From Helicobacter canadensis MIT 98-5491 (lineage in GTDB: Bacteria > Campylobacterota > Campylobacteria > Campylobacterales > Helicobacteraceae), in contig NZ_CM000776.2 in the NCBI RefSeq assembly GCF_000162575.1, positions 1 through 64,000 of the forward strand: a DNA stretch of 64,000 nucleotides, in the 5' to 3' direction. Below the pieces are notes generated by a model. That model saw only the letters and a list, made by a program, of their open reading frames with translations, did no database searches and was not told where the DNA came from. How positions within the stretch are numbered: the stretch's first letter is position 1; each line of letters starts with the position of its first letter. Shown here in pieces: positions 58,040-64,000 of the stretch. A program made the translations under genes and the position numbers.

Positions 58040-59470
58040 TTGTCTAAGATTATTGCTATTATTTTGGGCTTTATTGTTTTTTGTGGATGTGCAACTCAAG
58101 TGCCAAATTACCAAGAGCTTACACAAAAGATTCCCCAAAACTTTGCTAATCAAAAAATTATTGAGCAAATTGCGGTTGCCACGCCAAGTAGCACGATTTT
58201 ATCACCCAAAGAACAAATGCAAATTTTATTTGCAGATGAGGTTTTGTGGGAGTTAATGGAAATTGCAATTAAGCAAAATATGGATTTACAGATCGCACAG
58301 ACAAGAATACTTCAAGCTAGAAGTCAGCTAAAGAGTGCGTGGGGAGAAATGTTTCCCAAAGTGAGTGCAAATTTAGGGGTGAATGATAGCCATACACGAG
58401 GAAGTTCTACGCAAAATAGTGCAGTGATAGAGAATTCAAGCCAAAATTCACAGATACAAGCGACACTTTCTTGGGAGGTGGATTTATTTGGGCGTTTAAA
58501 TGCCGCTAAAAATGCTAAAGAATCATTGTATTATAAGAGTTTAGAAGATTTATCTAATGCACAAATTGTATTATTAGGCGATGTAGCCAATCTTTATTTT
58601 ACACTAAGAGAAATGTCTTTAAATATTTTACTAACGCAAGAAAATATTTTATATTACCAAGATATATTGGAGCTTACACGACTTAAAGTTGAAAATGGTT
58701 TGCTTGATACCACAGAGCTATTTGATGCACAAGATATGCTTACAAACGAGCAAAATATACTTGAGCAGCTCAAAACTCAGCAAGAAGAGACTAAAAATGC
58801 ACTTTTGGTGTTGTTAGATGTGAAGAATCTTGATTTTAATCTGCTTGGGGATTATGTTTTTGTTTCACCTAGTGCTTTTGTGCTAAATACGATTCCAGCG
58901 GATGTTTTGCTCTTTCGCCCTGATATTAAAGCCGCCATTCAAAGTCTTTATGCACAAGTTTATAACAAAGAAAATGCCAAGGCAAGTTTATTCCCTATTT
59001 TGTCTTTGAGTGCAGATTTGAGTGAAGTTTTAGGCTCTTCGAAAGGCAATGCAGGGAATTTGGCTTGGAGTTTAGCAGCAGGTCTTGCAGCTCCGATTCT
59101 AAATCGCACACAATTAACACAAAATTATTTTTTGCAAGATGCAATGCTCCAAGAATCTTATCTCACTTTGCAAAAAACTCTCAATACCGCACTTGCTGAA
59201 GTTGAAAATGCAATTTTTAATACCCAAAGTTCTCAATTACAAGTTCAAAACAACACCCAAAGACTCCAAAATGCAAAAAGCTATTATGAGTTTTCTGCTA
59301 ATAGGCGTTCTATAGGCTTGATTGATGAGTTAGAATATTTAACTAATAAGGCATCTTTGAATAACTCTCAAAAAAATCTTAATACTTCTAAAAATACGCA
59401 TTTAAAAGCTTTAATTACTCTTTTTAAAGCATTTGGTGGGAATCTCTACTTAACAAAGGAAACAAAATGA
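58040..59470 (+). CDS. TolC-family outer-membrane lipoprotein
   Basis: The 476-aa protein is an outer-membrane efflux channel of the NodT/CmeC type. A lipoprotein signal ends FIVFCGC|ATQ. It has the OEP repeats (LWELMEIAIKQNMDLQIAQTR; SWEVDLFGRLNAAKNA; ADVLLFRPDIKAAIQSLYAQ) and long coiled-coil helices. The start is TTG 58040 after AAGGA. The end overlaps macA by 4 bp, so this channel belongs to the MacAB-like exporter and could also serve the EmrAB-like pump. Confidence 0.92.
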   Translation: MSKIIAIILGFIVFCGCATQVPNYQELTQKIPQNFANQKIIEQIAVATPSSTILSPKEQMQILFADEVLWELMEIAIKQNMDLQIAQTRILQARSQLKSAWGEMFPKVSANLGVNDSHTRGSSTQNSAVIENSSQNSQIQATLSWEVDLFGRLNAAKNAKESLYYKSLEDLSNAQIVLLGDVANLYFTLREMSLNILLTQENILYYQDILELTRLKVENGLLDTTELFDAQDMLTNEQNILEQLKTQQEETKNALLVLLDVKNLDFNLLGDYVFVSPSAFVLNTIPADVLLFRPDIKAAIQSLYAQVYNKENAKASLFPILSLSADLSEVLGSSKGNAGNLAWSLAAGLAAPILNRTQLTQNYFLQDAMLQESYLTLQKTLNTALAEVENAIFNTQSSQLQVQNNTQRLQNAKSYYEFSANRRSIGLIDELEYLTNKASLNNSQKNLNTSKNTHLKALITLFKAFGGNLYLTKETK

Positions 59471-60762
59471 CAAGCACACAAAGCATTTTAAACACCATTA
59501 ACCCTCAAAAAAATTATAAAAAAATCTTTCTAGTTTGGGGGATTATTGGCGTTGTAGTGGCAATTTTAATAGCACTAATTTATTGGTGGAATACAAGGGA
59601 GCCAAGTATAAGCTATCAAACACAAAAGGCTTTTGTGGGCGATATTTCAAGCACCATTAGTGCTAATGGCACGCTCTCGCCAACTAATGAAGTCTCCATT
59701 GGTTCGGTTATTTCAGGAATCGTGCTTGAAGTGTTGGTTGATGTGAATGATAAAGTCAAAAAAGGTCAGATTCTAGCCAAGATTGATTCAGAGAGTATTG
59801 AGCAAGATCTCTATCGTTATCAAGCCCAGCTAGAGAGTGCTAAGGCGCAATTAAAAAGTGCAGAGGTAACTCTCCAAGAGAAGCAATGGCAATACAAGCA
59901 ATATCAAAATTTATATCAAAAAACCAAGGGCAAAACTCCTTCAATTTTGGAGTTAGAAACAGCAAGAACTGCTTATAATGAGGCTTTAAGTAATGTGGAA
60001 ATTAGGAAAGCGAGCATTAAAGAGATTGAGACTTCTATTCGCTCTACCCAAGTGGATTTGCGAAATTCACAAATCACAAGTCCTATAGATGGAGTAGTTT
60101 TGCAGCGTTCCATTGAGGTAGGACAGAGTGTGGCAGCTAGTTTTCAAGCACCAGAGTTTTTTATCATTGCAGAGAGTTTGGAAGAAATGGAGCTCAATGC
60201 AAGTATTTCGGAAGCGGATATTGGCAAGGTAAAAGAGGGGCAAAGTGTTGAATTTAGTGTGGATTCCTATCCTACTAAAACTTTTAAGGCGGAAGTAGAT
60301 AGAGTGAATTATGGGTCTTCAAATACTTCAAGTTCTACTTCTTCAAGTTCAACCACTACGACAAGTAGTGGGATTGTAAGCTATGAAGCGAGAATCTATG
60401 TAAATAATAAAGATTTACTTTTGCGTCCAGGAATGAGTGCTACGGCTGATATTGAAGTGGCAAGTGCAAAAAATGCGCTTTTAGTGCCTTCTAGTGCCTT
60501 GTATTTTACCCCTAAAACACAAGAAGTTACTCCCAAAAGATCTCCCTTTAATCCCTTTGTGCAAATGCGTTCTAAACGCCAAAAACAAGTTGAAACTAAC
60601 AACGCAGGGAAAACAATAGGATCTGTGTGGATTTTAGAAAATGGTATTCCTAAGGAAGTGGAGGTGGAAGTGGGGATTAGTGATGGACAAAATACTCAAA
60701 TTTTAAGTGATTTTATTAAGTCAGATATGTTAGTGATTGTTGGACAAAAGCAAGGTGAATAA
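59467..60762 (+). CDS. macA: MacA-like periplasmic adaptor (membrane fusion protein)
   Basis: The 431-aa protein has one membrane helix (about residues 20-42), the lipoyl halves ISANGTLSPTNEVSIGSVIS and QITSPIDGVVLQRSIEVGQ, a coiled-coil hairpin (about 115-200), a Ser/Thr-rich loop (SSNTSSSTSSSSTTTTSSG) near 285, and a beta-barrel part with LRPGMSATADIEVAS. It links the TolC-type channel and the MacB-type transporter. It ends next to the ATPase gene. Confidence 0.92.
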   Translation: MTSTQSILNTINPQKNYKKIFLVWGIIGVVVAILIALIYWWNTREPSISYQTQKAFVGDISSTISANGTLSPTNEVSIGSVISGIVLEVLVDVNDKVKKGQILAKIDSESIEQDLYRYQAQLESAKAQLKSAEVTLQEKQWQYKQYQNLYQKTKGKTPSILELETARTAYNEALSNVEIRKASIKEIETSIRSTQVDLRNSQITSPIDGVVLQRSIEVGQSVAASFQAPEFFIIAESLEEMELNASISEADIGKVKEGQSVEFSVDSYPTKTFKAEVDRVNYGSSNTSSSTSSSSTTTTSSGIVSYEARIYVNNKDLLLRPGMSATADIEVASAKNALLVPSSALYFTPKTQEVTPKRSPFNPFVQMRSKRQKQVETNNAGKTIGSVWILENGIPKEVEVEVGISDGQNTQILSDFIKSDMLVIVGQKQGE

Positions 60763-61491
60763 ATGAGTTTTATTACCCTAAAAGACATTCACAAAAGTTA
60801 TGGTAAGCCACCTAATGTTTTTGAAGCCTTACGCGGTGTGAATCTAGAAATTTCTCAAGGAGAATTTGTTGCCTTGATGGGACCTAGTGGGAGTGGAAAA
60901 TCAACTATGGCAAATATCTTAGGATGCCTTGATAGCCCAAGTAGTGGAATTTATGATTTTTGTGGTGTTAATGTATGCGAATTAACGCTTAAACAAAAAG
61001 CGATTTTGAGACGACATTATATTGGTTTTATTTTTCAAGGTTTTAATCTATTGCCACGCACTACAGCTTTAGAGAATGTAGAATTGCCTTTGCTTTATCG
61101 CCAAGTTCCCAAAAAAGAGCGTATAAGATTATCTATGGAGGCTTTAGCAATGGTGGGTTTGGAGAAATGGTGCCACCATAGCAGCAATGAATTAAGTGGC
61201 GGACAGCAACAGCGTGTCGCGATTGCAAGAGCGATTGCTTCTAAACCACTTTTTTTGTTGGCTGATGAACCAACAGGTAATTTAGATACGAAAAGAAGTG
61301 TAGAAATTATGGAGATTCTATCGCGTCTAAATACTATGTCTCAAATTACAATTTTAATGGTAACTCACGAGCCAGATATGGCAAAATATGCTACGCGTGA
61401 AATTGTATTTTTAGATGGAAAGGTGCAATCTGATTCTAAAGAAAGTTCCAAAAATAGCGACTTAATCAAATCGCATTCAAAGGAAGTTTGA
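60763..61491 (+). CDS. MacB-type ABC transporter ATPase (separate subunit)
   Basis: The 242-aa protein has Walker [18 protein letters not shown] near residue 38, the Q loop [20 protein letters not shown], signature [16 protein letters not shown], Walker [14 protein letters not shown] and the H loop [12 protein letters not shown]. This is the MacB/LolD/FtsE branch. In E. coli MacB the ATPase and membrane parts are one protein; here the chain ends with a Ser/Lys-rich tail and the permease is a separate gene that overlaps it. Confidence 0.93.
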   Translation: MSFITLKDIHKSYGKPPNVFEALRGVNLEISQGEFVALMGPSGSGKSTMANILGCLDSPSSGIYDFCGVNVCELTLKQKAILRRHYIGFIFQGFNLLPRTTALENVELPLLYRQVPKKERIRLSMEALAMVGLEKWCHHSSNELSGGQQQRVAIARAIASKPLFLLADEPTGNLDTKRSVEIMEILSRLNTMSQITILMVTHEPDMAKYATREIVFLDGKVQSDSKESSKNSDLIKSHSKEV

Positions 61492-62711
61492 TGATTCTTA
61501 ATGCATTTTTTTTAGCTTTTAGGCAAATTAAAAGGAATTTTTTACGCGCGATTTTAACAATGCTTGGAGTTATTATTGGTGTGGGTGCAGTGATTATTAT
61601 GATTACGCTTGGGAATGGCACAACTCAGGTGATTACAGAGAGAATGAGTAGCCTTGGGAGTAATATTTTGCTTGTTTTTCCAGCAAGAGATCAAACACCC
61701 GGTAAAGGTGGGCAGAAGCAGTTTATGCTTCAAGATATTGAGGATTTAAAATTACAAGTTGGGTATTTGACGCGTGCTATTGCTCCACTTGCTTCAGCAA
61801 GTGTTTTGGCGCAATTTAGACAGAGCAATACCCAAACCCAAGCACAAGGTATCAATGCAGAATATTTTATAGCTACAGATTGGGGAATAGCAGAAGGTAG
61901 GGAGTTTAGCAAAGAAGAATATCGTTCAGGTAGTAATGTTTGTATGATTGGTGAGAGTGTAAGAAAAAACCTTTTTAGTGCAAGTAATATTAATCCTCTT
62001 GGGGCGCGTATTAGGCTTGGAAGTATTGTGTGTGATTGTATTGGCATTTTAGAGAGTAAAGGACAAGGTGCTATGGGTAATGATCAAGATGATGTGATTT
62101 TATTGCCTCTTAAGACTTATCAACGCAGCATTTCAAAATCCGATTCACTTTATAATATTAGTCGTCTTATGATTTCACTTAAAGATGATGTGGATTCTAC
62201 AGAGGCAGTAGGAGCGATTACAGAGGCATTAAGAGGAATTAGAAATATTAGAGAAGGGCAGAAAAATGATTTTGAAATTATGGATACAAAGCAGATTATT
62301 GAGATGATGCAAAGCACAACGGCTAATCTTACATTATTTTTGGGTGCTATTGCGGGTGTTAGTTTGATTGTTGGAGGAATTGGTATTATGAATATTATGT
62401 TGGTTTCTGTGACAGAACGCACCAAAGAAATTGGCACACGGCTAGCCATTGGAGCCTTAGAGAGTGAAGTTTTATTACAATTTTTAATTGAAGCAGTAAC
62501 TCTAAGCTCGTTAGGTGGATTTATTGGAATTGTTTTGGCTTTTTTTGGATCACTTGGAATTTGCCATTTAATGGAGATTCCATTTAGTTTTGATTATGGT
62601 GTCGCTACGATTGCCTTTTTGTTTTCGGCATTCATTGGCGTTTTATTTGGCTATCTTCCTGCTAGGAGAGCTTCAAGGCTTAATCCTATTGATGCATTGA
62701 GACACGAGTAA
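61491..62711 (+). CDS. MacB-type ABC transporter permease (separate subunit)
   Basis: The 406-aa protein has one N-terminal membrane helix, a large periplasmic MacB-PCD domain (about residues 45-270) and three C-terminal helices with GGIGIMNIMLVSVTERTKEIGTRLAIGA and GYLPARRASRLNPIDALRHE. ATG 61491 overlaps the ATPase stop as TGATG, with AAGGA six bases upstream; a TTG one codon earlier is less likely. It completes a mechanotransmission exporter with MacA and TolC for peptides, drugs or lipoproteins. Confidence 0.93.
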   Translation: MILNAFFLAFRQIKRNFLRAILTMLGVIIGVGAVIIMITLGNGTTQVITERMSSLGSNILLVFPARDQTPGKGGQKQFMLQDIEDLKLQVGYLTRAIAPLASASVLAQFRQSNTQTQAQGINAEYFIATDWGIAEGREFSKEEYRSGSNVCMIGESVRKNLFSASNINPLGARIRLGSIVCDCIGILESKGQGAMGNDQDDVILLPLKTYQRSISKSDSLYNISRLMISLKDDVDSTEAVGAITEALRGIRNIREGQKNDFEIMDTKQIIEMMQSTTANLTLFLGAIAGVSLIVGGIGIMNIMLVSVTERTKEIGTRLAIGALESEVLLQFLIEAVTLSSLGGFIGIVLAFFGSLGICHLMEIPFSFDYGVATIAFLFSAFIGVLFGYLPARRASRLNPIDALRHE

Positions 62712-62717
62712 ATAGCG

Positions 62718-63590
62718 TTATATTTTAGTAAGGGTTGGATTCCAAGCTTTGGAGCTTATGATGACAAAATCTCCTACTTTGAAAGTTTTGGATTCTTGAT
62801 TAGAGATGATAATTTTCGTGATTTCATTTCCTGTTAAAATGCTTACAATACATACAAGTCCGCTTGGTTGAATCTCTAAAATAGTTCCGCTTTGGCGAAA
62901 TTTCCCGCTTGGAATTTGATTTAAAAATACTTTGCTAGGGCTGCCTTGTTTGCTAATGATTCCATTTTCCAAATACACAACATATTGAGAAAGAAAAAAG
63001 ACTTCTCCAAAATTATGACTAACAAGAAAAGTTGTGAGATTTAATTGTCGATGAATTCTTAAAAGCTCTTCTTGAAGCTTTTGAGCCATTGCTGAATCAA
63101 GTGCAGAAAATGGTTCATCTAAAAGGAGTATTTTTGGATCTCTTACCAAGGCTCTTGCAAGGGCAACTCTTTGTTGTTGCCCACCACTTAACATTGAAGG
63201 TTTGAGATTTTTTAGGTTTTGTAATTCAGTAATTTCTAGTAAAAAATCAAGGCGTTTTTTATCTCCCCCTTTGGGTAAGGCAAAAAGTAGATTTTCTGCT
63301 ACACTCATATTGGGAAAGAGGGCATAATCTTGAAAAACAAAGCCAACTTTTCGCTTTTGTGGAGGGAGATTGATTTTATCTTTGGAGCTAAACCAAATTT
63401 CATCTTGCACTTTAATTATTCCGCTATCTGGAGTGGTAAGTCCGCATAAGATTCGCAATATAGTGGTTTTACCTGCTCCGCTTTTTCCAAAAAGTGTGAT
63501 TAAATCTTGTATTTTTAATTCGCATTGCACTTTTAAGAGTAGCTCACCTTGGGTGCTGTGTAGTTTTTTGCAAAAATCTAAGTGGATCAT
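62718..63590 (-). CDS. modC: Molybdate ABC transporter ATP-binding protein
   Basis: The 290-aa protein has Walker A LFGKSGAGKTTILRIL, PPQKRKVGFVFQDYALFPNMSV (the ModC-type Q-loop region), signature [16 protein letters not shown], and Walker B ILLLDEPFSALD. The C-terminal 65 residues form a TOBE/Mop-type domain (LVCIVSILTGNEITKIIIS). It overlaps the preceding permease gene by 4 bp. Molybdate supply would serve the Mo enzyme encoded by psrA. Confidence 0.88.
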   Translation of the reverse strand: MIHLDFCKKLHSTQGELLLKVQCELKIQDLITLFGKSGAGKTTILRILCGLTTPDSGIIKVQDEIWFSSKDKINLPPQKRKVGFVFQDYALFPNMSVAENLLFALPKGGDKKRLDFLLEITELQNLKNLKPSMLSGGQQQRVALARALVRDPKILLLDEPFSALDSAMAQKLQEELLRIHRQLNLTTFLVSHNFGEVFFLSQYVVYLENGIISKQGSPSKVFLNQIPSGKFRQSGTILEIQPSGLVCIVSILTGNEITKIIISNQESKTFKVGDFVIISSKAWNPTLTKI

Positions 63591-64000
63591 CGTGTGTGCT
63601 TTTTATTAAGATAGAATGTTAAAAGTAAAATGCAAAAGGTAATAATAAAAAGGCTTAGTGCGTATCGATGAGCTAAAGCATAGTTGAGTGCTTCAACTTC
63701 ATCGTAAATGGCGATACTTGCTAGGCGTGTTTCTCCTGCGATATTTCCTCCTATCATCATCACAACACCAAATTCCCCAATGGTGTGTGCAAAGGAGACT
63801 ACAATTCCAATTAAAATGGAATTTTTCATATTTGGCAGTAAAACTCGATATAGGATTTCAAGACGATTCTTGCCAAGACTTAGTGCGGCTTCATAGAGTG
63901 ATTTTGGAATGCTAGAGAAACCTGTTTGGATTGGATTTACCATAAAAGGCAAAGTGAAGAGAATTGAAGCAACAATTAAGCCTTCAAAACTAAAAACAAG
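63587..64000 (-). CDS. modB: Molybdate ABC transporter permease, partial
   Basis: The reading frame enters at the window edge and stops at 63587, so only the C-terminal 137 residues are seen. It has the permease motif LYEAALSLGKNRLEILYRVL (EAA loop), VVSFAHTIGEFGVVMMIGGN, typical of ModB, and a last membrane helix followed by NKKHTR. The frame is open to the last base; the gene starts outside the window. Confidence 0.88.
   Translation of the reverse strand, partial: LVFSFEGLIVASILFTLPFMVNPIQTGFSSIPKSLYEAALSLGKNRLEILYRVLLPNMKNSILIGIVVSFAHTIGEFGVVMMIGGNIAGETRLASIAIYDEVEALNYALAHRYALSLFIITFCILLLTFYLNKKHTR

Overview
The window looks like the start of a chromosome from a Campylobacterota (Epsilonproteobacteria) species, most likely an enterohepatic-type Helicobacter. 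The reasons are the AT-rich sequence, numbering that begins at dnaA, and gene blocks that I recall as conserved in Helicobacter and Campylobacter: dnaA-dnaN-gyrB; purA-fliJ-motE; rnr-holA-rpsF-ssb-rpsR; accD-rlmH-dksA; and apt-(coiled-coil protein)-rpiB-site-2 protease-lepB-folD. The species cannot be fixed from sequence alone.

Layout. 1-5.5 kb holds replication genes with a probable oriC between dnaA and dnaN, then plsY. 5.7-11.4 kb holds a small periplasmic protein, bioA, gltS, queF, a YraN-family gene, hom and an unknown gene. 11.5-14.6 kb is the overlapping hisZ-purA-fliJ-motE operon. 14.6-18.4 kb holds a two-gene SMR efflux pair with a possible leader peptide, a 65-aa orphan, and a P-type metal ATPase with its ArsR/SmtB regulator and a 12-2-12 operator. 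18.4-22.7 kb holds a ThiF/MoeB-type gene and the ADP-heptose genes gmhA-hldE-hldD; gmhB lies at 29 kb. 22.8-28.1 kb is the HDOD-rnr-holA-rpsF-ssb-rpsR block. 28.1-31.3 kb holds queT, gmhB, a ferredoxin, rarA and a 29-codon membrane ORF. 31.3-38.0 kb holds an EmrBA-type pump, mnmD, accD, rlmH, dksA and a membrane protein. 38.0-45.7 kb holds tRNA-Arg, znuA, a frameshifted apt, the rpiB-to-folD operon, a cytochrome c, a LOG protein, an MFS transporter and ogt. 45.8-47.1 kb is a decayed island with broken nitrilase and deacetylase genes, a G10 tract, a REP-like palindrome and a strong candidate small RNA. 47.3-51.2 kb is a psrABC-type respiratory operon. 51.2-58.0 kb holds a flavoprotein gene without a canonical start codon, accA-fabF-acpP-fabG, yaaA and glnA. 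58.0-62.7 kb is a TolC-MacA-MacB(split) exporter. 62.7-64 kb is modC and the 3' part of modB.

Most of the window is ordinary housekeeping sequence in tightly packed operons with many ATGA overlaps. The items most worth following are the roughly 122-nt small RNA candidate at 45847-45968, the oriC unwinding region with DnaA-trio-like sequence, the ATA-start flavoprotein behind accA, the mutually exclusive hairpins over the bioA ribosome binding site, the possible attenuator before queT, the leader ORF before the SMR pair, and the frameshifted genes at homopolymer runs. No insertion sequence, prophage, CRISPR array or rRNA was seen.
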